Origin: Kiritimatiellia bacterium | Lineage (GTDB): Bacteria; Verrucomicrobiota; Kiritimatiellia; JAFGHX01 | Length of the DNA: 64,000 bases | Reading direction: 5' to 3' | NCBI GenBank assembly: GCA_016929905.1 | Contig: JAFGHX010000279.1 | Coordinates: 22,328-86,327, forward strand | Shown here: positions 24,357 through 32,556 of the stretch, piece after piece | Layout of the letters: each line of letters opens with the position of its first letter | Numbering within the stretch: position 1 is the stretch's first letter | Notes under the pieces: generated by a model | Told to the model about the DNA's origin: nothing | Seen by the model: the letters and a program-made list of their open reading frames with translations, nothing else | Databases searched by the model: none | Program-made: the position numbers and the translations under genes

Positions 24357-25343
24357 ATGGATCTGGCCGCCAAATTCAGGTTCGGTCTCTCGGTGCTGCG
24401 TTACAAGCTGACCGGGAAACGGGTTCCCGTTTCCGTCGCCTGGCTCATCACCGGCCGGTGCAACCTGGACTGCCTGTACTGCAAGTGGAAGCATCTGCGG
24501 CAGGGCCGGGAACTCGACACGGCGGCGGCGAAGGCGATGATCGACCAGATGCGCCGTGCGGGGGTGCTGCTGATCTCGTTCACCGGCGGCGAGCCGCTCG
24601 TTCGCAAGGACATCGGCGAATTGATTCGCCATGTCAAGCGCCACGGGCTGGTCTGCAAGCTGAACACGAACGGCCGGCTCGTGCCGGCCCGGCTGCACGA
24701 GCTGCGGCCGCTGGACCTGCTCCAGATCAGCGTCGACGGGCCGCCGTCCGTCCAGGACCGGCTCCGCGGCGCGGGCAGCTCGCAGCAGGCGCTGGCGGCC
24801 ATCGACGCCGCGCGGCGGGCCGGCATTCGCGTGCAGCTCATCGCGTGCCTGACCCGCGATAACGTGGCGCGCCTGGATGACGTGCTGGACTACGGGCTCG
24901 AGCACGACCTCGCGTTTTGCTTCCAGATCCTCTCCGGCAACCTGCTCGACGCCGCAACGCTGGACGAGACCGTGCCCGCGCGGGACGCTCTGCTCGATGC
25001 GCTGCGCTACCTGCTGCGGTTGAAGACGGAGCGGCGTGCCCGTGCCCGCGCGATCGGCAGCTCGCGCGGCGAGTTGGAATACTATCTCGATCAGATCGCC
25101 AGCGGCCGGCGCGGCTGCGACTGCGCCCTCGTGACGGCCACCCTGCTGCCCGACGGCCAGCTGATCTTCTGCGGCAATGCGAAAGGCTACGAGACCTTCG
25201 ACGCCGTCGAGCTGGGCTTCGCCGAGGCGTTCGCACGCCTGACCATCCCCGATTGCGACGGATGCGTATGCGTCGGCAAACTCCGGCTGTCCAAGGTCTA
25301 TCAGTTGAACGCGTCCGTCATTCGGGAAATGTTGCGGCTGTGA
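24357..25343 (+). CDS. radical SAM protein with cysteine-rich C-terminal (SPASM/twitch-like) region
   Basis: 328 residues. The [4Fe-4S]/SAM motif is Cys35-X3-Cys39-X2-Cys42 (CNLDCLYC), followed by SFTGGEPLVRKD (GGE SAM motif) and LQISVDGP. Five more cysteines near the C-terminus (GCDCALVTATLL, IFCGN, DCDGCVCVGK) look like a second Fe-S site. This architecture suits peptide or lipid/sugar-modifying radical SAM enzymes; the substrate is unknown. It is 28 nt upstream of the first of six TMTC-like genes and on the same strand, so a role in modifying or priming the surface glycoconjugates is possible but unproven. Confidence 0.8.
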   Translation: MDLAAKFRFGLSVLRYKLTGKRVPVSVAWLITGRCNLDCLYCKWKHLRQGRELDTAAAKAMIDQMRRAGVLLISFTGGEPLVRKDIGELIRHVKRHGLVCKLNTNGRLVPARLHELRPLDLLQISVDGPPSVQDRLRGAGSSQQALAAIDAARRAGIRVQLIACLTRDNVARLDDVLDYGLEHDLAFCFQILSGNLLDAATLDETVPARDALLDALRYLLRLKTERRARARAIGSSRGELEYYLDQIASGRRGCDCALVTATLLPDGQLIFCGNAKGYETFDAVELGFAEAFARLTIPDCDGCVCVGKLRLSKVYQLNASVIREMLRL

Positions 25344-25371
25344 GCGGGCCGGCCGCCGTCTGGGATTCGCC

Positions 25372-27741
25372 ATGTACCGTCGTATTCTGGAGCTGAGCCC
25401 CGACCGCCGCCGTGTCGGCGCACTGGCGGCGAGTCTGGCGCTGATCGTGGGCGCGCTGTTCGCGCCGGCGCTGCGTTTCGATTTCGCCTACTACGACGAC
25501 GACGTGCAGGTGCTCGAGAACCCGCTCGTCCGCAGCCTGGGGCCGCGGGCCCTGCTGCGCACGTTCACCGGGCTGTCCGTGCGAAGCTATTACCCGGTCC
25601 GCGTGCTGTCCTTTGCGCTGGACTACAAGCTGTCGGGCGTGAAGCCGGCCGGCTATCACCGCACGAACGTGTTGATCCACCTGCTGAACGTGCTGCTGCT
25701 GTTCGCGCTCGTCCGGCGCGTGTGCCGGGAAACCGCACCCGCCGGGCGCGGAACGGAACAGGCGCCGGACGTGCTTGCCGCCTTTCTCGCCGCCTGCCTG
25801 TTCGGCGTGCATCCGGTGGTTGTCGAACCGGTCGCCTGGGTCGCCGGGCGCGAGGAGCTTCTCACCGTTCTGTTCGGGCTGGCCTGCCTGCATTTCCATC
25901 TGTCCGCTCTGGCCTGTGGCGGCCGGGAGGCGCCGTGCCGGGTTCCGGGCTGGGCGCATCATGCGTTGAGCGTCGCCTGCTGCGCGCTGGCGTGCATGAG
26001 CAATGCGGTCGGTGCGGTCGTTCCCGGCCTGGTGTTTGCGCACGACCTCGGGTTCAGGCCGCCGCGCAGGCGCGGGCGGGTCGCCGTCTACATCGTGCTG
26101 GGGCTGATGGCGGCCGGCACGACGGCGCTGAAGCTCTGGAGCAATGCCGCGGCCGTGGCCGCGGTGCGCGAGCCGCCCGGCCCGCACATGCTGCTGTCCG
26201 CCGGCGAACGGTTCCTCACCGTGCTCAACACCTACCGGCTCAACGTGGCCACGCTGGTCTGGCCGCACACGCTGATCGTGCCGTACCCGGCGACTGTGCC
26301 GGACCGGGCCTGGGAGAGCGGAGTCCTGCTGGGGGCGGCGCTCGCCGCCGGGACGCTCGCCGCCCTCTGGCTGGCGCGGCGGCGCCGGGTCGTGTGGGTG
26401 GGGTTGGTCTGGTTCGTCGTGGGGCTGGCGCCGGCTGCCCAGCTCCTGCCGCACCACGTGTTCCGCGCCGACCGGTTCCTGTATCTGCCCCTGGCCGGCG
26501 TCGCGCTGGCGCTGGCCGGCATGCTGCGCCCGCTTGGCGCGCGCAGGACATGGCGGGCGGTCGCCCTGTGCGCGTGCGGCGCGGCCTGCGCGGCGCTCGG
26601 CGTGCGCAGCGTCTTTCAGCTCCAGTACTGGTCGGACCCGATCACGCTGTTCGGGCACACGCTGACCGTTGACGCGGCCAACCCGATCGCGCTGAACAAC
26701 CGCGGCGTGGCGCTGAGCCGGGCCGGCCGATACGAGGCCGCCGCCTCCCATTTCGCGAAGGCCATCGCGCTGAGCGGGCGCAACGCGGAGGCCTACAACA
26801 ACCTCGGCCTGGCCTTCCTGCGGCAGGGCCGGCTGGACGACGCGATGCGCCAGTTCCCCAAGGCGCTCGCGATCGACCCGGCCTACGTCGACGCGCACCA
26901 CAACCTGGCCTTCACGCTCGCGAAACAGGGCCGGCATGAACTGGCCCAGGAGCACTACTCCGCCGCGTTGCGGCTCAACCCCGGCTATTCCGAGGCGCAC
27001 TACAATCTCGGCCGGCTCCGCGCCGACGAAGGCAAGCTCGATGAGGCGATCGGCTTCTTCAGCGCGGCGATTCGCGCGAACCCGGACTACGGCGTGGCGC
27101 ATTACAATCTCGCCAACGCGCTGGTCGCCAAGGGCGACGTGCAGGCCGCCATCCGCCACTATTCCGAGGCCGTCCGGCTGAATGCGGACGACGCCGAGGC
27201 GCACCATAACCTCGCGCTCGTCCTGCAGAGGCGCGGCCAACCGCAGGCAGCGATCGGGCATTTCTCCGAGGCGCTGCGCGTGAACGCGCATGACGCGCTC
27301 ACCCACTACGGGCTCGCCGGGGCGCTGTCGGCCTGTGGCCGGACGGCGGAGGCGGAAGCGCACTACAGGCGCGCCCTGCGCCTGAACCCCGACTACAAGG
27401 AGGCGCACTACAACCTCGGGCGCCTGTTGGCCGGCCGCGGACAGGAGGAGGCGGCTGTCGCCCAGTATTCCCGCGCGATTGAACTGGACCCGCGCTACGC
27501 AAAGGCGCATAACAATCTCGGCGCCCTTTTTGCCCAGCAGCAGCGTTTCGATCTGGCGGTCGCCCATTTCTCGCAGGCGCTCGGCATCGCACCGGGCAAT
27601 GCGGGCACCCACTTCAACCTGGGGCGGGCGCTTGCCGCACGCGGGCAAAGGCAGGAGGCGCTCGCGCATTTCTCCGACGCGCTCAGAATCAGACCCGACT
27701 TCGAGCAGGCGCGCACGGCGCTGGACGCGCTGGGGCAGTAG
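25372..27741 (+). CDS. TMTC-like GT-C membrane protein with ten TPRs (paralog A)
   Basis: 789 residues. A hydrophobic first helix is followed by an acidic periplasmic loop YYDDDVQVLENPLV, then YYPVRVLSFALDY, GYHRTNVLIHLLN, and HPVVVEPVAWVAGREELL, the run of motifs shared by the animal TMTC O-mannosyltransferases and their bacterial relatives. About nine further helices reach residue ~425. Ten tetratricopeptide repeats (about 430-785) follow, with the N-X-G/A helix signature. GT-C enzymes move a sugar from a polyprenyl-phosphate donor to an acceptor outside the membrane; the TPR would bind the acceptor protein. Donor and acceptor are unknown. First of six paralogs on this strand. Confidence 0.8.
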   Translation: MYRRILELSPDRRRVGALAASLALIVGALFAPALRFDFAYYDDDVQVLENPLVRSLGPRALLRTFTGLSVRSYYPVRVLSFALDYKLSGVKPAGYHRTNVLIHLLNVLLLFALVRRVCRETAPAGRGTEQAPDVLAAFLAACLFGVHPVVVEPVAWVAGREELLTVLFGLACLHFHLSALACGGREAPCRVPGWAHHALSVACCALACMSNAVGAVVPGLVFAHDLGFRPPRRRGRVAVYIVLGLMAAGTTALKLWSNAAAVAAVREPPGPHMLLSAGERFLTVLNTYRLNVATLVWPHTLIVPYPATVPDRAWESGVLLGAALAAGTLAALWLARRRRVVWVGLVWFVVGLAPAAQLLPHHVFRADRFLYLPLAGVALALAGMLRPLGARRTWRAVALCACGAACAALGVRSVFQLQYWSDPITLFGHTLTVDAANPIALNNRGVALSRAGRYEAAASHFAKAIALSGRNAEAYNNLGLAFLRQGRLDDAMRQFPKALAIDPAYVDAHHNLAFTLAKQGRHELAQEHYSAALRLNPGYSEAHYNLGRLRADEGKLDEAIGFFSAAIRANPDYGVAHYNLANALVAKGDVQAAIRHYSEAVRLNADDAEAHHNLALVLQRRGQPQAAIGHFSEALRVNAHDALTHYGLAGALSACGRTAEAEAHYRRALRLNPDYKEAHYNLGRLLAGRGQEEAAVAQYSRAIELDPRYAKAHNNLGALFAQQQRFDLAVAHFSQALGIAPGNAGTHFNLGRALAARGQRQEALAHFSDALRIRPDFEQARTALDALGQ

Positions 27742-27763
27742 AGCGACGTGATGCCGAGAAGGG

Positions 27764-27920
27764 TGAACCGCGAATGGACGCGAATGGACGCGAATGGACG
27801 CGAATGAACCGCGAATGAACCGCGAATGGACGCGAATGGACGCGAATGAACCGCGAATGAACGCGAATGGACGCGAATGAACCGCGAATGAACCGCGAAT
27901 GAACGCGAATGGACGCGAAT
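27764..27920. repeat. 10/11-bp tandem repeat GCGAATGGAC / CGCGAATGAAC
   Basis: About fifteen units of GCGAATGGAC (10 bp) and CGCGAATGAAC (11 bp) alternate irregularly between TMTC paralogs A and B. A short related stretch (GCGTTCATGCGCGTTCATGC) in the opposite sense lies at about 28019-28040. The rest of 27742-28069 holds no gene that I can support. Confidence 0.85.
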
Positions 27921-28069
27921 ATGACGGAGCGTCTCGGGGCCAGACCGTGAAGACAGGCTGGGCTTCTGCGTCGGAGCATGCAAGCTGCACAAGACCTATG
28001 TCGTCCGTGACGTGTCTTCGCGTTCATGCGCGTTCATGCGCGGTTCGGATTTCACGCGGGTGAGCCAGG

Positions 28070-30154
28070 ATGCAGAAGCCGGAACAGATGCCGATGAGCA
28101 GTCCGTGGGTCGTGCATACCGCGCGGTTGGCCCTGCTCGGGGTGGCGCTGCTGCTGTTCATGCCCTCGGCCAACTATGACTTCTCTCATTACGACGACGA
28201 CTACCAGGTGATCGAGAACCCGCTGATCAGAAGCCTGGCCCCGCGGGCGGTCGCGCGGATGTTCGCCACGTTTCACATCACGAGCTATTACCCCGTGCGG
28301 CTGCTTTCGTTCGCATTGGACTACGCGGTCTGGGGGCTCGACCCGGTCGGCTACCACCTCACCAACGTGGCATGCCACACGGTGAACGTCCTGCTCGTCT
28401 TCTCGCTCGTGCTGCGAATCCTGCGGAAGCATTCGGTCCCCGCGGAGGAGGAAGGCGCGCAGACGGGGTTGCGGCTGGACAACTGGCGCGTATTTGCCGC
28501 GTTCTGCGGCGCCGGCCTGTTCGCCGTGCATCCCGTCGTCGTGGAACCGGTGGCCTGGATCGCGGGGCGCGAAGAGTTGCTCATGACCCTGTTCGCGCTG
28601 CTGGGCTTTCACTTCCACCTCCTGGCGCGGGGCGTGCCCTGGCCGGTCCGGAGGCCTGCGGCTGGGCGCGGCGCGGGCGAGCCTGCGCCCGGCACCCGCG
28701 TGCGCTGGCCGGCGCACGCGGCGGCGGCATGCTGCTGCGCGCTTTCCTGTATGAGCAACGTCATCGGCGTCATTCTGCCGTTCCTGGCGCTCGCCTATGA
28801 CCTCTGCCTGTTCGGGCGGCGGCCGGCACGCGGGCGCGTCGCCGCGGCGGGGGCGCTGCTGACGGGCACATGGCCGCTCTGGCTGATCGCGGCCGGGGCC
28901 GGGATTGTGAAGAAGGTCGGCGATGTGCTGGCAAACGCCGCACGCCCGTTCCCTTCCGCGGTCAACCTCACCGCGGGCGAGCGGATCCTCACCGTCTTTC
29001 ATACCTATTGGCTGCACATTCAGGGCGTGCTCTGGCCGAAGGTGCTCACGATCGTGTTCCCGAACGTCATCCCGCAGAGCCCGCTCGATCCCGGCGTGCT
29101 GCTGGGCCTGTGGCTGATGATCGGCACGGCCTTCGCGCTGCTGGCCTTGCGGCGGCTGCGCATGCTGCTGTTCGGGTTGGTCTGGTTCCTGGTGACCACC
29201 GTGCCCGTCACCCAGGTGATGCCGCACCACGTCTTTCGTGCCGACCGTTTCCTCTATCTGGGACTGGCCGGCCTGGCGGTGGCGGCCGGGGCGGGGTTGG
29301 TGCGCGCGCACAGGCGCAAGTGGCATGCGGTGGCCTGCGGCGCGTTCGCGGCCGCCGTGCTTGGCGCGTTCGGCGTGCAGGCGACAAGCCAGCTGCAGCA
29401 CTGGAAGAATGCGTTTACGCTCTTCACTCATGCGCTCGTCGTGTATCCCGACAACGAGATCGCGCACAACAACCTGGGCGTCGCGCTGGGCCGGCAGGGC
29501 AACGTGCGCAAGGCGATTGGGCACTTCTCGCGGGCGATCGAGCTGGCGCCGGACTACATCAATGCGCACCAGAACCTGGGCAACGCGCTCGCCGGACTGG
29601 GCCGGCGCGACGAGGCGCGTGCCCACTACTCGAAGGTCCTGCGCCTGGAACCGCAGAACACCGACGTCGCCCGCAGCCTGGGCATGCTGCTCATAGAGGA
29701 CAAGAAGTACGAGGAGGCATGGCCCGTCTTCTCGGCCGCGTTGGACCGCGCGCCGCAGCAGGCCGTGCTGTTCAATAACGCCGGCGTCGCGCTGGCCGGA
29801 ATGGGAAAGAATGAGGACGCCATTCGCTACTACGACCGGGCGCTCAGCCTGAGCCCCATGTACGCCGATGCGTACTACAACCTGGCCAACGTGCTGATCC
29901 GGGTCGGCGAGACGGAGCGTGGCATCACGGCCTATTCCCGCGCGTTGCGTGTCAACCCCGACTACGTCAACGCGCATCATAACCTGGGCGTCGCCCTGGC
30001 CGGGAAGGGCCGGTTCGAGGAAGCGCTCACCCATTTCTCCGCCGCACTCGAACTCAACTCGCACGACGCGGATGTCAGACGCAGCCTGGACGAGTTGCAG
30101 CGCTACCTGAAACAGCGCGGCTGGACCCCGCCCGAGGACGACGACGAGCGATGA
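28070..30154 (+). CDS. TMTC-like GT-C membrane protein with about six TPRs (paralog B)
   Basis: 694 residues. The same membrane-domain motifs as paralog A: acidic loop HYDDDYQVIENPL, YYPVRLLSFALDY, GYHLTNVACHTVN, HPVVVEPVAWIAGREELL, then VMPHHVFRADRFLYL in a late loop. About ten helices precede a TPR tail (about 450-675, six repeats). The stop codon overlaps the YfhO-like start as ATGA (30151-30154), implying translational coupling and a joint function. Three in-frame ATGs occur within the first nine codons; the first is used. Confidence 0.8.
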   Translation: MQKPEQMPMSSPWVVHTARLALLGVALLLFMPSANYDFSHYDDDYQVIENPLIRSLAPRAVARMFATFHITSYYPVRLLSFALDYAVWGLDPVGYHLTNVACHTVNVLLVFSLVLRILRKHSVPAEEEGAQTGLRLDNWRVFAAFCGAGLFAVHPVVVEPVAWIAGREELLMTLFALLGFHFHLLARGVPWPVRRPAAGRGAGEPAPGTRVRWPAHAAAACCCALSCMSNVIGVILPFLALAYDLCLFGRRPARGRVAAAGALLTGTWPLWLIAAGAGIVKKVGDVLANAARPFPSAVNLTAGERILTVFHTYWLHIQGVLWPKVLTIVFPNVIPQSPLDPGVLLGLWLMIGTAFALLALRRLRMLLFGLVWFLVTTVPVTQVMPHHVFRADRFLYLGLAGLAVAAGAGLVRAHRRKWHAVACGAFAAAVLGAFGVQATSQLQHWKNAFTLFTHALVVYPDNEIAHNNLGVALGRQGNVRKAIGHFSRAIELAPDYINAHQNLGNALAGLGRRDEARAHYSKVLRLEPQNTDVARSLGMLLIEDKKYEEAWPVFSAALDRAPQQAVLFNNAGVALAGMGKNEDAIRYYDRALSLSPMYADAYYNLANVLIRVGETERGITAYSRALRVNPDYVNAHHNLGVALAGKGRFEEALTHFSAALELNSHDADVRRSLDELQRYLKQRGWTPPEDDDER

Positions 30155-32487
30155 AGGCTCATGGAGAGGCGAAACGCGCGGAGCGGCCGGCCGAGCGGCC
30201 GTGGCTGACGTTCCCGCGCGCGCTGCTCGCGCTGGCCGCGCTCACGCTGGTGATGTTCGGCGACGTGCTGTTGGTGCGGCGCGATCGAGTCCTTTCCAGC
30301 CCGGGCACGGACCTGTACCTGCAGTTCGTGCACTGGCGCGCGTTCGGGTTCGGCGAACTGCGCGGCGGGAATCTGCCGCTGTGGAACCCGCACATCTTCT
30401 GCGGCATGCCCTACTTCGGCGGGTTCCAGTCGGCGCTGCTGTATCCGCCGAACGTCGTGTATCTGCTGTTGCCGCTGCCGGCGGCCGTCAATGCGGGGAT
30501 TGCGCTGCATGTGCTGCTGGGCGGTGTGTTCATGTACCTGTGGGCGAAGCGGCGGGGCCTGCACCCGCTCGCGTGCCTGCTGGGCGCCGTTTTGCTCATG
30601 TTCTGCGGCGCCCATTTCCTGCATGTCTATGCGGGGCATCTGCCGAACCTCTGCACGATGATCTGGGCGCCGCTGCTGCTGCTGGCCGTGGACGGGCTTT
30701 TCGAAGAGGGGCACTGGCGCTACGCGTTCCTGGGCTCGTTCGCCGTCGCCATGCAGGTGCTCGCGGGGCACCCGCAATATGTCTTCTATACCGGCGTAGC
30801 GGTCGCCCTGTATGCCGGCCTGCGGTTGTGGAAGGCGGAGCGCCGCTTGCGCACGGCGCTGACGCTCGGCGCCATGTACCTCGCCGGCGCACTCCTGACC
30901 GCCGTGCAGCTCGCCGCCGGTATGCAGGCGGCGGCCGAAACCGTACGCAGCCGCGGGGTTCCCTATGAGTTCGCGGCCATGTTCTCGTTCCCGCCGGAAA
31001 ACGTGCTCGCGACGCTGCTCGCGCCCGGCTTCTTCGGCGACATGACCGGGTTCCCGTACTGGGGCCGCTGCTATCTCTGGGAGATGTCGCTCTTCATCGG
31101 GGTGACGGGGCTGATGCTCGCCGTGTATGCGGTCGCCGCCGTCGAGCGCCCGCAGCGCCGGTTCGGCGTGGTCATGTTCCTGCTGCTCCTGCTGCTGGCG
31201 CTCGGTTCGCACACGCCGCTGTTTGCCGTCCTCTACCGGTTCGTGCCGGGCTTCAACGCGTTTCGCGGCAATTCGAAATTCGCTTTCCAGGCGACGCTCT
31301 TCCTCGTTATGCTCGCCTGCGCCGGCTACGACCGGTTTCTGCGCGATCGGGCCGCGCGGCGCGCCCTGATCGCCTTGCTGGCCACGGCGGGAACGCTCGC
31401 CCTGCTCGCGGTCGTGATTCGCGGGTCCGCCGCCGCGGGCAGCCCGGCTTCGTTCTGGGGCGGCTGGCTGCGCGCGATGCGGGCCACGAACGAGAGCTAC
31501 TTCGCCACCGAGCAGTTCACGAACGGCGTGTTCATCCGGGAATCGGCGGCGTTTGCGTCGAACACGCTGTGGCTGGCCGTCCTGACCGTCCTGGCGCTAG
31601 CGCTGCTGGTCTATCTGAGCGGAAAACGGCGCTGGGCCGCCCTGGCTGTGGGCGGGTTGGCTGCCGCCGAGGTGCTGCTCTTTGCCGTGAACGCGCGGGT
31701 CACCTTCGACTTCGCCGCGACCGACAGCCCCGAACTCCGCCGGCAGCTCGCCGCGCAACCGTGCGACTACCGCGTCTTGAACATCGCGAATCCGAATGCC
31801 GCCATGTCGCTGGGCACGTTCGATCTGTGGGGCAACGATCCCGGCGTGCTGCTGCGCTACTCGGAGTTCATCACCTGGACGCAGGGTCAGAACCCCGACC
31901 AGGCCGGCCAGTACGTGCGCTTTGCGAAGTACCACCCGCTTTACCGGATGTTGCGATGCCGCTACGTGATCGTGCCCGCCGAGAACGGGGCCCGCGTTCA
32001 GGAGGTCGGCGCGGGCATGCCGCGCCTCTGTCTCGTGCAGCGCGCCCGCGTCGCGCACGGGCGCGATGCCGTGCTCGCCGCGATGGCTGAACCCTCCTTC
32101 GATCCGCGCCGGACCGTCATTCTCGAGACCGAGCCCGAGCCGCCACCCGTCGAGACGGAGCAGAAAGGGACCGTGCGGCTCCTGGATGCGTCGACCGATC
32201 ATCTCACGATCGAAGCCGACCTGCCGCAGCCGGCGGTCCTGCTGGTGACCGACGGCTACAGCCGCGGCTGGCGCGCGCAGGCGCTGGCGGGCAGCGTACA
32301 GAGCGCCTATCAGGTCCTGCCGGCCAATTACGTGCTGCGCGGCGTGCCGCTCGCGGTCGGCAGGCACCGCCTGCGGCTCGTGTACCGGCCTGCCGCCTTC
32401 GCGGTCGGCGCCTGGGTGTCCGGGCTGGCGCTGCTGGCGTTCCTGGGCGCACTCGCGTTGCAGCTGTGGCGCTGTCGGAACCGGTGA
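30151..32487 (+). CDS. YfhO-family membrane protein (GT-C-like)
   Basis: 778 residues, about 12-13 membrane helices and a C-terminal soluble beta domain. YfhO-type signatures are the acidic loop SSPGTDLYLQF, GNLPLWNPHIFCGMPYFGGFQ, and FNAFRGNSKFAFQ in a later helix, with the periplasmic DYRVLNIANPNAAM segment and the terminal VLLVTDGYSRGWRA domain. YfhO proteins in Firmicutes attach sugars to teichoic or lipoteichoic acids outside the membrane using lipid-linked donors. Coupled by an ATGA overlap to TMTC paralog B, it probably works on the same lipid-linked sugar pool. No TPRs are present. Confidence 0.8.
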   Translation: MKAHGEAKRAERPAERPWLTFPRALLALAALTLVMFGDVLLVRRDRVLSSPGTDLYLQFVHWRAFGFGELRGGNLPLWNPHIFCGMPYFGGFQSALLYPPNVVYLLLPLPAAVNAGIALHVLLGGVFMYLWAKRRGLHPLACLLGAVLLMFCGAHFLHVYAGHLPNLCTMIWAPLLLLAVDGLFEEGHWRYAFLGSFAVAMQVLAGHPQYVFYTGVAVALYAGLRLWKAERRLRTALTLGAMYLAGALLTAVQLAAGMQAAAETVRSRGVPYEFAAMFSFPPENVLATLLAPGFFGDMTGFPYWGRCYLWEMSLFIGVTGLMLAVYAVAAVERPQRRFGVVMFLLLLLLALGSHTPLFAVLYRFVPGFNAFRGNSKFAFQATLFLVMLACAGYDRFLRDRAARRALIALLATAGTLALLAVVIRGSAAAGSPASFWGGWLRAMRATNESYFATEQFTNGVFIRESAAFASNTLWLAVLTVLALALLVYLSGKRRWAALAVGGLAAAEVLLFAVNARVTFDFAATDSPELRRQLAAQPCDYRVLNIANPNAAMSLGTFDLWGNDPGVLLRYSEFITWTQGQNPDQAGQYVRFAKYHPLYRMLRCRYVIVPAENGARVQEVGAGMPRLCLVQRARVAHGRDAVLAAMAEPSFDPRRTVILETEPEPPPVETEQKGTVRLLDASTDHLTIEADLPQPAVLLVTDGYSRGWRAQALAGSVQSAYQVLPANYVLRGVPLAVGRHRLRLVYRPAAFAVGAWVSGLALLAFLGALALQLWRCRNR

Positions 32488-32556
32488 ACAGCCTTGCCGG
32501 AACCCTTGTCGCAAACGTTGCCGGCAGGCGTGCCGCGGAACAAGGACGTGCGACGG

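Noticed and set aside
27689..28027. Proteins of the type FIRVHSRFIRVHSRP on the minus strand
   Set aside because: Pure translation of the 10/11-bp tandem repeat, in all frames; a known artefact in similar genomes.
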